This document shows, piece by piece, positions 1 through 10,810 of a stretch of DNA of 53,470 bases. The stretch is taken from positions 1-53,470 of the forward strand of contig JAISFS010000137.1 in the NCBI GenBank assembly GCA_031263485.1, read 5' to 3'. Position 1 is the stretch's first letter, and every line of letters starts with the position of its first letter. Made by a program: the position numbers and the translations under genes. Below the pieces are notes generated by a model. That model saw only the letters and a list, made by a program, of their open reading frames with translations, had not been told where the DNA came from and made no database searches. Origin of the DNA: Deltaproteobacteria bacterium (GTDB lineage Bacteria; Desulfobacterota; Desulfarculia; Adiutricales; Adiutricaceae).

Positions 1-3000
1 TGGCGCCCTGGCGGGTGTAGAGCCACTTGCCGAACAGGTCTAACGAGGTGGAGTCGGTCAGGTTGAAGACCCGGCCGATCCCGGCGTGGAAGCCGTAGTA
101 GCTGGAGGAAAGGTCGCGCTTGGAGAGCTTGTACTCGTTCGAGGTGAACTCGGTCTCGGCGTGGCCCGCCCTGGCCGAGAACTCGGCGTAGGAGACGCCC
201 GCGTCGGACTTCATGATGTCCGCCCGGCCCGCGATGCCTCCGCCGACGTACCTGGTGTCCCCGGAGCCGCGGACCGCGGCCCTGCCGGAGAAGTCGTTGT
301 AGCTGTCGTACTCGCCGTCGCCTATCTCGAAGAAGGCGCCGACGGTCAGGCGGCCGGAGGACACGTCGGTCCCGTAGGCGCCGCCGAGGATGAAGGAGAG
401 CCCGTCCACGTCCACGTGGGAGCCCGTATCGTAGCGGGAATGACCGTAGGAGAGCGCGGAGTAGAAGGAGAAGCCGGCGTCCGCCGCGGCGTTGACCGCG
501 GAGGCGATGCCGTCACCGGCTGCCAGGTCGGAGCCCATGTTCAGGAAGGCCTGGCCGCCGACCGCGCCCTCGGAGAGGGCCTTCAGCTGCGGCTGGGCGG
601 TCCTGGGCCGGTTGGTGATTATGATATGTCCCGGACTGCTCGAGTCGAAGGTGACGCCGCGGTCGAAGAGGTTATCCTGAAGCACAAGGTCGGGATCGAT
701 GAACACGTCCTTGAGCGTCCCCTCGATGGGGTGTTCGGCGGGGGTCGTGATGATGTCGAACCTCTCGCCGTCGACGAGCTTCTCGAGGCCTTCCTTGCCG
801 CCGAGAACCATGGTCGTGCCGTCCATGTAGGCGTATTGGGCCGAGATGACGTGCCCGCCGGCCTCGACGGTGATCGGTATGTCGACGTAGAGGAGGGTGT
901 TCCGGGCGTCAAGGGTGCCGATCTCCAGGTTGTCGCCGTCCTGGACGGTGATCCTGCCGCCTTCGGCGCCGGTGACGCTCAGGGTGCCCACGTAGAACGT
1001 GCCCTTCTCGTTATTGAGGGTGAACTGGCGGGCGTTGGCGAGATTGACTCGGGTGGCCCGCGCCCAGCTGGTGGCCAGGGTATCCTGTGGATTGTCGGGA
1101 TTGATCGTGCCCGCGGTGTTGATCGTCACGTTCTGGGTGGACGCGTCGATCGCGCCGCCGTCGAACTGGAGGTCGCTGTGGCCGTTCCTGGTCAGGTTTA
1201 TCGTGGGCACGGACAGGTTCGCGGTCTTTAATTTGGAGAGGCCGCCGGTCACCGTATCGGAGGTTCCGATCCCGGTCACAAGAGTAAGCGATCGGCCGAT
1301 CCTCACGTCATCGAAGGTTTCCACGACCGCCCCGCCGCCGGAAGCCGCGTCGGAGGCGTCGCCGCCAGCGATCACGGCGTCCTGTCCCACGTTTAAGGCG
1401 TCGATGCCGTCGGTTCCGGAGGTACCGCCCTTTCCCGGCTCGGACAACAGTTCGGCGGATCCGCCGGGGGTGGTCCCGATGCCGTCGCCGCCCTCGACGG
1501 TCATGTTTTCGGTCACCGCGACCGAGACGTCGCCGCCGTTGTCGGAGGTGCCTGCGGCGTCCCCGCCGTTCATGGACAGAAGGGCGTAGCCCGGGGAATT
1601 GACCCGGATCACCAGGTTTTTGGCGGTGACTGCTGCGTCCCCGCCGTCGTTGCCGGGCGCCGAATCCCCGCCGAACAGCGAGGCGATGGAGTCTGAGGTC
1701 CCGGCGGCGACAACGAGGTCGCCGTCGGGGGTGTTGACGGAGGCGGTTCCGGCCCTTCCGTCGGTGCCGTCGCCGGCCTGGACCAGGGTCGTGGCGGCGC
1801 GGTTGGACGCTCCGGAACCCGAAGTGAGTCTGAAGGACGCGGCGTTGATGGAGGCGTTGCCGGCGTCCCCGCCGACTTCGGCGCCGTTGCCGGCCGCTAC
1901 GACGATGCCGGCCTCATTTTGTCCGGAAGTCACGACGACGTCGCCGGCGGCGTTGACAGAGGCGTCTCCGCCCTTGAAATCGCCTGCGCCTCCGATGTCG
2001 GCGGCCAAAGCCTTGACGTAGGCTCCGCCTATGTTTGAGCCTCCGTCCCCTTCGCTTCCCGTTATCACTATGTTGCGGGCGGAAGTCACGCTCGCGGCGC
2101 CTCCGGCGGCTTCGGAGGACCCCCTCGCGGGAGTGGCCGTCGCACGGATCGCGGCGCTCGCCTCGCGGCCGGTCGAGGCTACGGTTATGTCGTTCGCGGC
2201 GCCGCCCGATACCACCTCGGCGTTGCCGCCGGCCCCGTCGGACGTGGCGCCGGCATCCGCCGTCAGGTAGGCGCCGGCGCCGCCGGCCTTGACGCTGATG
2301 CCCGCGCCCTCGATCCTGGCGCCTCCCGCCTTTCCGGTCACTGCGGCTCCGCCGGCAGCCCTGACGTCGGCCCTGCCGGTCGAACCGTCGGCGGTCTCGA
2401 CCGCGATCCGGCCTCCCGAAGAGCCGACGGACGCGTTGGCCCCGTCCGCTACGCCTATCGAGTCGCCGGACCGAGCCACGACGGAGGCCGCGCCTCCGGC
2501 ATTCGTCTTGACGGAGATTCCGCCGGCCGCGACGGTCGATGCCCCTCCGGAGGCGGAAACGCCGGTTCCGCCGATTCCGTCGCCGGCGTAGGCCCGGACC
2601 GAAGCGTCCGAGTTGTTGGCGGTCACTGCAAGGGCCCCGGAAACGATCCGGGCATCGCCGCCGCCGCCGGGATTGGCGTCGTTCACGACCGCGCCGCTGC
2701 CGTCGCCTGCGGCGGCGCTGACACGCGCCGCGTTTCTTCCGGAAGTCACGGTCATGGCGCCTGCGGCTTTGACCTCGGCGTCGCCGCCCTTGGCCGCGCC
2801 CGACGAGTCGCTTCCGCGAGCCAGCAATGAGGCGGTACCCGTGCCGGTGCCGGTCCCCACGCTCCCGTCCACGTCTATGTTGCGGGCGGAAACGACGGAT
2901 GCGGAACCTCCCGCGGCATTGTCGGCGCCGGCCGCGGGCGAGGCGACGGCCTGGACACGCGCGCTTCCCGCCAGGCCGTAAGTGGCGACCGCGATGTCAT

Positions 3001-6000
3001 TGGCGGTACCGGCCGAAACGACCTTGGCGTCTCCGCCGCTGCCGTTCGCTGTCACGCCGCCGTTGGCCGCGATGACCGCATCCGCGCCGCCTGCCTGGGC
3101 CTTGATGCCGGTGCCAGTGACGGCGGCGCCGCCGGCCTTACCGATCGTGGCGTCTCCGCCGGTTGCCATAAGGGAAGCGGTGCCCGTCGCGGTCGTCCCG
3201 GTGGCGGAAGAGACCGAAATCAGGCCTTCGGAAGAGTCGATGGTCGTGTCGACCCCATCGCCGCTTACGTTTGACTTGCCGGATTGGGCCCGGATCGTGG
3301 CCGTTCCTCCGGCGGTGGAATTCACTGAGATGCCCTTGGCCTTGACGGAGGCGACGCCTCCGATGGCGTTTGCGAAAGACCCGTCGCCGCCGTCGACGCC
3401 GATTCCGGCGTCGGAGGTTCCGGAGGTGACGTCGAGAGCGTTGGCGACGGCGACGGCGGCTATCCCGCCGTGGCCCCGGCTCCCGAGACCGCCGGTCACG
3501 GTGATTGCGGCGGTGTTGTTCCGGGTTCCGGAACCGGACCTGAGCTCCAAAGACGAGGCGTTGAGCCGGGCGGCGCCGGCCCCGACCGGCGAATCGAGGG
3601 CGCTGTTGTTTCCGCCGATGACGTCGATAAGGGCCTTGTCTACACCGGAAGTCACGGAGATTTTGCCGGCGGCCTCGACGGTGGCGTCGCCGCCCTTGCC
3701 GCCGGCGGCGCCGGTCGCCCCTCTGGCATCGACGAAGGCGAGGCCGGCGCCGGAGCCGTTTCCGACGAATCCGGTCACGATGATATCGTGCCCGGACCTG
3801 ACCGTCGATCCGCCTCCTTCGTATACGCCGGAACCGGCGCCGGTGCCCGTGCCGGTGCCGGCATCGGTCGGCGCGGCTATGACGTACGCGCTTCCTCCCT
3901 TGCCGGAGGTGGCGATTTTGATGTCGTTGTCGGCGCCGTCGGAGACCACCTCGGCGGAGCCGCCGGCCCCGGCGCCGGTATCGCCCGCCAGGGCGGCGAC
4001 GAAGGCGTCGGTGGCGCCGCCGGTGACCTCAATCCCGTGCCCCCGGATGCTGGAGCCGCCGGCGGCGCCGGAAGCCGTTGTTCCTCCCTGTGCCGAAACG
4101 AAGGCGCAACCAGAATCGGCATCGTCCAAGCAGTCGTTCGTGCCGGTGGCCCCGGCAGCCGAATCGACCGTGATCTTTCCGGCGGACGCGATGATTCTGG
4201 CATCGATCCCGTTCACGGAGCCCGTGGAATTTCCGGCTGTGGTCGAGAGGAAGGCCCGCCCGTCCCCGGCCAGGGACCGCACGTTGATTTCGGCGGCCGT
4301 GACGGTCGAGTCGCCCCCGAGGGCCATGACGTCGGCCGGCCCCGTGGCGTCGCCTGCGCGGGCCGAGATGGAGCCTTCGCCCGCCAGGCCGGTCACGGTG
4401 ATGATTCCGGAATTGATCTTGGCGTCGCCGCCCCCGTTCCGATTCGCCGTGCCGGTGACCCTGCCATCACCTCCCGTAACAGTGATTTCGGCACTGCGGG
4501 CGCCGGAGGCGACGCTCAGATCACCCGTGCCGACGTTCAGGTCGGCCGCGCCGCCGGCGCCCAGGATGCTGGCGCCGCCGGTGACGGCGACGGCGGCGGA
4601 GGCGTTGGTCTTTCCTTCACCGGCCTTGAGGTTCAGGGATTTTGACGAAAGCTTGGCCGACCCGGCAGTACCGTCGGCGGTCCCGCCGTCGCCGCCGTCG
4701 CCGCCGCCGACGCCGATGATTGCCTCGTTTTTGCCGGACGTGACTTTGATGTCCCCGCCGGCCTTGACTTCGGCGTCCCCGCCTTTGCCGCCGGCCACGC
4801 CGTCGGTCCCTTCGGCCAGTACGAAGGCGCGACCGTCGTCATCGAAGCCGTCGCCGGCGAAACCGTCTACGATTATGTCTCGACCGGATGTAACCGTCGC
4901 CGAGCCTCCCCCGGCGGAGCCGGCGCCGCCGGCCTCGGAGGGGTAAGCCGCGAGGTAGGCGCTGGATGCCGTGCCGGCGCTTTTGACTATGATGTCGTTG
5001 CCGTCGCCTTCGGAAACGATTTGGGCGGAACCGCCGGCGCCGTTGGTGGTCTTGCCGGCGACCGCCGTCACGCCCGCGTCGTCGCCGCCGCTCGTGACCT
5101 CGATGCCTGAGTGCCTGACTATGCCGTCGCCGCCGCCGGCCGCGGCGGTTCCGGTGGCCGCGTCGCCGCCGATTGCCGAGACGATCGCCTTTCCGGAAGT
5201 CGCGTCGGCGGACGTGGCGATGATCTTGCCTCCGGACGAGTCGATCGTCGCGGCGCCCCCGGCTATGGTGCCGACGGAGTGTCCGGCCTTGGCCGTGACC
5301 GAGGCTTCGCCGCCGCCGGCCGCGGACACCGCTGAGATTCCCTTGGCGGTGATCGACGAGTCGCCGCCGCGGGAGAGCGCGCCGAGCCCGTTGCCGGCGA
5401 CGGCTGAAATGGTGGCGCCCGCGAGCCTGCTGGTCACGGAGATGGCGCCGGAAACTATCTTGGCCTCGCCGCCTCCCGCGGCGGCCGTGCCGGTCCCGTC
5501 CGTTCCCTTCACGTTGATATCGGCGGCGGCGAAACCGGATGTCACGTTGACGGCCCCGTCGGGGTCGATGTTCAGGTAAGCCGAGCCGCCGAGTCCTTCC
5601 CTGCCGGGGGTTACGGTTCCGCCCGTGACGTCGATTGAAGCGGCCCTGTTAAGGGTCCCAAGTTCCGCGGTGAGGCTCAGGGCCGAACCTTCGAGGACCG
5701 CATCCCCCGCATCCCCGCCGGTCGCGCTGCCGAAACCGCCGGTAACGGTGATGTTAGCCGCGTTTCTGCCGGAAGAGACGGCAATTCCGTCTGCGGCCTT
5801 GACTTCGGCCTTGCCGCCGTCGCCGCCGGCAACGCCCCTGGCTCCTATGGCCCGGACGGATGCCTCGCCGTCGAACGTCGCTGCCCCGGCCCCGCCGAGT
5901 GCGCCTTCGACGGTTATCTTGCCGCCGGAGGTTATCGTCGCGCTGCCCCCGTCGGCTTCCGCTGTGCCGTATGCGGCGGTTGGGGTGGCTGCGACGGTGG

Positions 6001-9000
6001 CGTTCGCCGTAAAGGAGTTTGCCGACGAGCCTTTCGTGGAGACCGTGATGTCGCCTGCGCCGCCGTCTTTGGAAAGGATAGAGGCCGAGCCGCCGGCGCC
6101 GATCGTCGCAGTGCCGGCCTCGGCAGTTACGGACGCGGTGGAACCGCCGCTCGTGACCTCGATGCCGTCGTGCCAGACAGTGGCGTTGCCGGCCTTACCG
6201 GTCCCTGAATTTCCACCTGCCGCCAGGACGGTAGCCGTTGCCGCCGCAGCTGCCACGGCCTCGGAAACGGCGGAAATTTTCCCCGACGAATCGATCGTCG
6301 CGCCGACCCCGTCCGCGGTTCCCCTGGACGGTCCGGATTGAGCCGAGACCGAGGCGGCGCCGGGTCCTGTCCCGGATTTCACGCTGATTCCGTCAGCCGT
6401 GATCAATGCGGCGCCGCCGGTCGCGGTCGTGCCGGTCCCGTTGCGGCCAGTAGCCGACAGCACGGCCCAGCCGATCCCGCCGGTGACGGAGATTGCCCCG
6501 GAAGCGATCGTGGCGTTACCGCCTCCCGCGATACCGAGGCCGCCCGTAGCGGTCGCCGATGCCTGTCCGGTCCCGCTGGTCACGGCGATATCCCCGGACG
6601 TGATCCTGGCGGCTCCGCCTGTCGTTGCCGTGTTGGGTGCCGTTGCGGCGCCGCCGGTAACCTTGATGTCGGAGTCGAGGGCTCCGGATTTGACATAGAT
6701 TTTGCCGTTATTTGCGACGGTCAGGGATGCGGCTCCGCCTTTTCCGAGAGTCCCCGCGCCGCCGGTGACAGTGATTTCAGCCGCGCGGTTCCCGGCCGTC
6801 GGACCCGAAGTGATGTTCACGCCGGAAGCGGTGAGTCGAGCTGCCCCGGCTTCCCCGTCCGCGACGCTGCCCGTGCCGCCGGTGACTATTATTTGCGCCT
6901 GGGTTTTCCCGGAAGTCACGTCCACCGTCCTTGCGGCGGAGACCAGGGCGGCGCCGCCAGTTCCGCCGGCAGTCGAGCTTTTACCGAGCGCCCGGACCAT
7001 TGCCGCGCCGGTGCTTCCGGTCCCGCCGTTTCCGACGTTTCCCGTCACGGTTATGTCGCGTCCGGAGGCCACGGTCGCATCGCCTCCGTCGGCGGCCGTT
7101 TCCACTCGCGCCTGCGTGGCTATCGCCTCGACTCGGGCATTTGCAGTCAAGCCGGCGGTAGCGACGACGATATCGTTTCCGGCGCCGGTGGACTCCACCC
7201 TGGCAGAGCCGCCCGCTCCGGAGTCGGATAACCCTGCCTGGGCCAATACTGACGCGTCGGAACCGCCGCTCTGGACATTGATGCCGCCTCCCTGGACGCT
7301 GGCAAAGGCGCCTGTCCCGGTCTCGGATTTTCCTCCGGATGCCTGAACGATGGCTTGTCCGACCGCCGTGTTCTCCGAAAGGACCTTGATAGGGCCTCCG
7401 GACGAATTGATCGAGGCATCGACCCCGAGCGATTCCCCGACGGAGTCCCCGGATGCCGCCGTGACCTTGGCTTCCCCCGCCCCGGCCCGGGATACCGCGG
7501 AGATGCCGTTGCTGGTGATCGAAGCGGCTCCGCCGCGCGCGCTTTCGCTTGCCGCGGGCCTGCTGCCGTCGCCCGCCTCCACTAGGACGATGGCATCGGC
7601 TATCCTGCTGGTAACGGAAATCGCTCCGGCCGGGGTAGTAGCGGAACCGATCCTGGCGTCTCCGCCTTGACCGGGGGTTGTCCCCGGCGCGGACGTCGCC
7701 GCCGGGCTATCGCCGCCTAAGACCCTGATCCTCGCGACTGCCGTACCGTTTAGCCCTGAGGTGACCACGATATCGCCGTCGGACGCGACGTTCAGTTCCG
7801 CCGCTCCGCCGCGCGCCCCCGCAGCCCCGTCGCCGCCCTCGACATAGATTTCAGCGACCCTTTGATTGGCCGCTACGGATCCGGCAGTCACTTCGACGGA
7901 ATCGGCGTTGACCTGAGCCAGGCCCGCAACCCCGGTTGACCCGCTGCCGCCGCCGCCGGTAACCCAAACGTTCGCTGCGTTTTGGACGGATCCGACCTGT
8001 ATCTTTCCGTCGGCCGTGATATCGGCATTTCCCCCACTGCTGCCTGATCCGCCGGATGCAACTACTGAAGCCGTCCCGCCCCCATCCCCGGCCGGGGCTA
8101 GGATATTACCGCCCGTGACGACAATGTTGCGGCCGGAAGTGACGCTCGCTGAACCTCCTGATGTTCCATTAATGCCAGATGCCGATACTGAAGCGTTGCC
8201 TCCGGCATATTTTGTCGATACCGAGATGTCTTTATCGTCTCCGATAGAACTGACCTGGGCATTTCCGCCTGCCCCTGTGGCGGAGGTTCCACCTGTCGCC
8301 GTCACTGAAGCGTAACTCGTGCCGCCTGAGACGGTGATGCCTGCGCCGGTGATGCTGCCGGTCCCTCCCCTGCTCGATCCTGTAGCGCCACCGGTAGCCT
8401 GGACAGATGCAAATCCAGCTACATTTGAGCCAGTGATTGCTGCCGCGTTTACGCCAATCGTTCCCCCGGAAGCGATTGTAGCGTCCGCTCCTGCCGCAGT
8501 GCCTGATGAAGTCCCCGCTAAGGCAGTCACGCTCGCATTTCCGATATACGTCAGGTTGGCGGACGTGGAACTTACTGAAATTCCTGAGGTTCCCGCGGTG
8601 ATTGTCGCCTTCCCGCCCTCAGTGTTGCCGGTTGCACCGCCTGTGCCGGTTCCTCCCTGAGCCAATATGGAAGCGTCTGACCCGCGGCTACCCACAGTTA
8701 TTCCAGCCGCCTGGATATTGGCCGCTCCGGCCGTTCCCGACCCGACAGTGCCGGTTGTGCCGTTATCGCCTCCCAGTACCTGTATCGAAGCTCCTCTTAA
8801 TTGATCATGGCTGGTTGTCGTCACGCTGATTGAACCGGAAGCGTCCAGCAAAGCCTCGCCGCCGTTTCCGCCGTCGCCCTGGCCAGCTTGAACCTCGATC
8901 GTTGCGGCACCAAGCCCTTCGGCAGCGACCGACACCGTGATATTCCTGCCGCGAACGGTGGCCGTTCCGCCGGCTCCTTCTTCGACATCAGCCCCGATGC

Positions 9001-10567
9001 CATCTCCACCCGTAACAGTCAACGAAACGGCGTCACCGTAATCGCGAACCTTTACGTTGATGTTCCCCCTGACGCCGGGATCGTCTCCATGGGCCAAAAC
9101 CTCCGCATTCCCGCCGACATGACTGCCAGTTGCAGACGCGGCATCTCGGCCGGTGACGTTGACGGTGACCGCACCGCCCTGGTTTGCGGCGCCTGGGCCT
9201 TGGCTGATCAGGCTGATCCCCCCCGCGCCGCGGACGGTCGCGTTGCCGCCCGCGCCGCTATCTCCAGGGGCTCCGCCCACAACATCGACCGTTATGGAAC
9301 CTGTCGTTTTTGCAGGTCCTGTATAGGTTTCGTTACCGGATAATATGTTCAGCACTCCGTAATCCGGATCCGGGGGAAATGGAATCGCTCCCGTCGCCTG
9401 AAGTACCGCCCAACCACCGGTGCCGACACCTCCTGGTGTGGTTGTACCCGCACCGCCCGTCACATCGACGTCAAGGGTTCCGCCTGATCCAGATGCGACG
9501 ACGATGTTGACGATATTTCCCGAAATTATGCCGCGACCGCCGCTGCCTTCATGTCCGCGTCCGTTTCCGCCCGTGACTTCCACGGTGTTGTCAGCGTCGG
9601 TCGCCCTGATCTCGAGCGTTCCTCCTGAAGTCAACCTTCTGTCGACGCCGTTGCCGTCCGTAGTTGGCGTTATCTCATCTATCTTAACATGCATGGCTCC
9701 GCCTAAGGCGCCGTCAGTTCGGGTCGCACCACCTGTTCCGGCCGCACCGGTCTCGCCGGCTGTCAACAGCAGATACCCGGCGACATTCAACCCGCCAAGG
9801 GTTATGTCGACGGATCCTCCTATTCCAGCAACACCTGCATGCCCAGAACCTGTTGATACCGAAGAATTTCCGTCACCGCCTTTACCGCCTGCGATGGTCG
9901 TCGGTCCCGTACCTGTGACATTTATCACGTAATCTGTTCCAATGACATTGACATTTCCACCATAACCGCCATCGCCGCCAATTTGACTAGAAGAACCACC
10001 AGGTCCCGCTCCAGCATTACCGCCTGTACCGCCAGTGATGGAAAGGCTTCCAGTGCTGATATTTGACTGTGGTCCTGTAATTCTAATGGGATCGGAATTC
10101 GGGACACCAAGTGTTTCCGCAAATGATACGCCGGATCCACCGCCGGAACCATCATACCATAAAAAACCACTAAAATCGTAAGACGCTTGGCCGACTCCGC
10201 CTTTTCCGCCAGCGATACTGATAGTATTGAAAGGGTTTACAGAATCAGAAGACAATAATGGGGGGAATCCTGGTGAAGGTGCAGTGAAGTTATCGTTCCT
10301 TGTAATTGTGAACTTGCCGTTTGCGTTAGCTCCTGTTCCAGCTCTTTGATCTAGAGAGCCATTATACAACCCGATTTTTCCATCCACGGGATCCGAGATA
10401 CTGGTCCTATATCCTCCTTCACCGCCTATCAGGATATAGTCGGTGCCAGTCTGAGCCAACGCCACCCCTCCTGCAAGGCAGGATAAGGCCAATGTACCGG
10501 CCAAGCCAATGGAGAATACCGCCAGAAAACTGGACAGTTCCGTCCCTTGACGTTTCCGTCCCGTCAT
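1..10567 (-). CDS. Giant repetitive autotransporter adhesin (3' end beyond the window)
   Basis: The start is ATG at 10,567, preceded by GGAGGAAG at a 4-5 nt spacing. The frame has no stop down to base 1, giving more than 3,520 residues. Residues 1-39 form a signal peptide: basic start MTGRKRQ, a hydrophobic stretch, then cleavage after GVALA. The next ~3,000 residues are low-complexity units of about 25-35 residues built on G-G-x-G-x-x-G-G-x-A-x-V and I-x-V-T-S-G, as expected of a beta-helical passenger. From about residue 3,350 (base ~505) to the edge the sequence is autotransporter barrel, with alternating amphipathic strands such as FYSALSYGHSRYDTG, YVGGGIAGRAD and LDLFGKWLYTRQGA. The last strands lie outside the window. 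The protein would be exported by Sec and inserted by BAM, displaying the passenger at the surface, probably as an adhesin. Codons nearest the start (about 8.0-10.6 kb) are visibly AT-richer than the rest. The family is secure; the ligand is unknown. Confidence 0.9.
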   Translation of the reverse strand, partial: MTGRKRQGTELSSFLAVFSIGLAGTLALSCLAGGVALAQTGTDYILIGGEGGYRTSISDPVDGKIGLYNGSLDQRAGTGANANGKFTITRNDNFTAPSPGFPPLLSSDSVNPFNTISIAGGKGGVGQASYDFSGFLWYDGSGGGSGVSFAETLGVPNSDPIRITGPQSNISTGSLSITGGTGGNAGAGPGGSSSQIGGDGGYGGNVNVIGTDYVINVTGTGPTTIAGGKGGDGNSSVSTGSGHAGVAGIGGSVDITLGGLNVAGYLLLTAGETGAAGTGGATRTDGALGGAMHVKIDEITPTTDGNGVDRRLTSGGTLEIRATDADNTVEVTGGNGRGHEGSGGRGIISGNIVNIVVASGSGGTLDVDVTGGAGTTTPGGVGTGGWAVLQATGAIPFPPDPDYGVLNILSGNETYTGPAKTTGSITVDVVGGAPGDSGAGGNATVRGAGGISLISQGPGAANQGGAVTVNVTGRDAASATGSHVGGNAEVLAHGDDPGVRGNINVKVRDYGDAVSLTVTGGDGIGADVEEGAGGTATVRGRNITVSVAAEGLGAATIEVQAGQGDGGNGGEALLDASGSISVTTTSHDQLRGASIQVLGGDNGTTGTVGSGTAGAANIQAAGITVGSRGSDASILAQGGTGTGGATGNTEGGKATITAGTSGISVSSTSANLTYIGNASVTALAGTSSGTAAGADATIASGGTIGVNAAAITGSNVAGFASVQATGGATGSSRGGTGSITGAGITVSGGTSYASVTATGGTSATGAGGNAQVSSIGDDKDISVSTKYAGGNASVSASGINGTSGGSASVTSGRNIVVTGGNILAPAGDGGGTASVVASGGSGSSGGNADITADGKIQVGSVQNAANVWVTGGGGSGSTGVAGLAQVNADSVEVTAGSVAANQRVAEIYVEGGDGAAGARGGAAELNVASDGDIVVTSGLNGTAVARIRVLGGDSPAATSAPGTTPGQGGDARIGSATTPAGAISVTSRIADAIVLVEAGDGSRPAASESARGGAASITSNGISAVSRAGAGEAKVTAASGDSVGESLGVDASINSSGGPIKVLSENTAVGQAIVQASGGKSETGTGAFASVQGGGINVQSGGSDASVLAQAGLSDSGAGGSARVESTGAGNDIVVATAGLTANARVEAIATQARVETAADGGDATVASGRDITVTGNVGNGGTGSTGAAMVRALGKSSTAGGTGGAALVSAARTVDVTSGKTQAQIIVTGGTGSVADGEAGAARLTASGVNITSGPTAGNRAAEITVTGGAGTLGKGGAASLTVANNGKIYVKSGALDSDIKVTGGAATAPNTATTGGAARITSGDIAVTSGTGQASATATGGLGIAGGGNATIASGAISVTGGIGWAVLSATGRNGTGTTATGGAALITADGISVKSGTGPGAASVSAQSGPSRGTADGVGATIDSSGKISAVSEAVAAAAATATVLAAGGNSGTGKAGNATVWHDGIEVTSGGSTASVTAEAGTATIGAGGSASILSKDGGAGDITVSTKGSSANSFTANATVAATPTAAYGTAEADGGSATITSGGKITVEGALGGAGAATFDGEASVRAIGARGVAGGDGGKAEVKAADGIAVSSGRNAANITVTGGFGSATGGDAGDAVLEGSALSLTAELGTLNRAASIDVTGGTVTPGREGLGGSAYLNIDPDGAVNVTSGFAAADINVKGTDGTGTAAAGGGEAKIVSGAISVTSRLAGATISAVAGNGLGALSRGGDSSITAKGISAVSAAGGGEASVTAKAGHSVGTIAGGAATIDSSGGKIIATSADATSGKAIVSAIGGDAATGTAAAGGGDGIVRHSGIEVTSGGDDAGVTAVAGKTTNGAGGSAQIVSEGDGNDIIVKSAGTASSAYLAAYPSEAGGAGSAGGGSATVTSGRDIIVDGFAGDGFDDDGRAFVLAEGTDGVAGGKGGDAEVKAGGDIKVTSGKNEAIIGVGGGDGGDGGTADGTAGSAKLSSKSLNLKAGEGKTNASAAVAVTGGASILGAGGAADLNVGTGDLSVASGARSAEITVTGGDGRVTGTANRNGGGDAKINSGIITVTGLAGEGSISARAGDATGPADVMALGGDSTVTAAEINVRSLAGDGRAFLSTTAGNSTGSVNGIDARIIASAGKITVDSAAGATGTNDCLDDADSGCAFVSAQGGTTASGAAGGSSIRGHGIEVTGGATDAFVAALAGDTGAGAGGSAEVVSDGADNDIKIATSGKGGSAYVIAAPTDAGTGTGTGAGSGVYEGGGSTVRSGHDIIVTGFVGNGSGAGLAFVDARGATGAAGGKGGDATVEAAGKISVTSGVDKALIDVIGGNNSALDSPVGAGAARLNASSLELRSGSGTRNNTAAITVTGGLGSRGHGGIAAVAVANALDVTSGTSDAGIGVDGGDGSFANAIGGVASVKAKGISVNSTAGGTATIRAQSGKSNVSGDGVDTTIDSSEGLISVSSATGTTATGTASLMATGGDATIGKAGGAAVTGTGIKAQAGGADAVIAANGGVTANGSGGDAKVVSAGTANDIAVATYGLAGSARVQAVASPAAGADNAAGGSASVVSARNIDVDGSVGTGTGTGTASLLARGSDSSGAAKGGDAEVKAAGAMTVTSGRNAARVSAAAGDGSGAVVNDANPGGGGDARIVSGALAVTANNSDASVRAYAGDGIGGTGVSASGGASTVAAGGISVKTNAGGAASVVARSGDSIGVADGANASVGSSGGRIAVETADGSTGRADVRAAGGAAVTGKAGGARIEGAGISVKAGGAGAYLTADAGATSDGAGGNAEVVSGGAANDITVASTGREASAAIRATATPARGSSEAAGGAASVTSARNIVITGSEGDGGSNIGGAYVKALAADIGGAGDFKGGDASVNAAGDVVVTSGQNEAGIVVAAGNGAEVGGDAGNASINAASFRLTSGSGASNRAATTLVQAGDGTDGRAGTASVNTPDGDLVVAAGTSDSIASLFGGDSAPGNDGGDAAVTAKNLVIRVNSPGYALLSMNGGDAAGTSDNGGDVSVAVTENMTVEGGDGIGTTPGGSAELLSEPGKGGTSGTDGIDALNVGQDAVIAGGDASDAASGGGAVVETFDDVRIGRSLTLVTGIGTSDTVTGGLSKLKTANLSVPTINLTRNGHSDLQFDGGAIDASTQNVTINTAGTINPDNPQDTLATSWARATRVNLANARQFTLNNEKGTFYVGTLSVTGAEGGRITVQDGDNLEIGTLDARNTLLYVDIPITVEAGGHVISAQYAYMDGTTMVLGGKEGLEKLVDGERFDIITTPAEHPIEGTLKDVFIDPDLVLQDNLFDRGVTFDSSSPGHIIITNRPRTAQPQLKALSEGAVGGQAFLNMGSDLAAGDGIASAVNAAADAGFSFYSALSYGHSRYDTGSHVDVDGLSFILGGAYGTDVSSGRLTVGAFFEIGDGEYDSYNDFSGRAAVRGSGDTRYVGGGIAGRADIMKSDAGVSYAEFSARAGHAETEFTSNEYKLSKRDLSSSYYGFHAGIGRVFNLTDSTSLDLFGKWLYTRQGA

Positions 10568-10810
10568 AATCTTCCTCCAAGTTCCGGGTAATGTCGTCAA
10601 CGGGAAAAAATTTAGATATTCCCATTAAGGCCTGATGTGAGACAGGGCAATGGCCAGAGTGGGCAAGCCCTCAAATGCCTAATTTCACCAAGTATTTCAG
10701 CCAGGATTTAAGCGTAATAATCTTAGCAAACCCCCGGATGGAAGTCAATTCAAAGCAATCTTCCCAGGTGTTCATCTATCTTGAGTTCCTTAGGGACCGT
10801 TAATAAATGA
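10568..10810. other. AT-richer leader upstream of the adhesin
   Basis: This is the likely promoter and 5' leader region of the minus-strand adhesin and the upstream flank of the PIN-domain remnant. It is much richer in A/T than the adhesin body. No promoter hexamer pair stood out clearly enough to call on either strand. Confidence 0.4.

Noticed and set aside
86..9932. Many Pro/Ala/Ser-rich open frames on the plus strand (for example 2,982-4,946)
   Set aside because: They run antisense to the adhesin and merely mirror its Gly/Ala repeats. They lack ribosome sites, while the minus frame has a signal peptide and a barrel.
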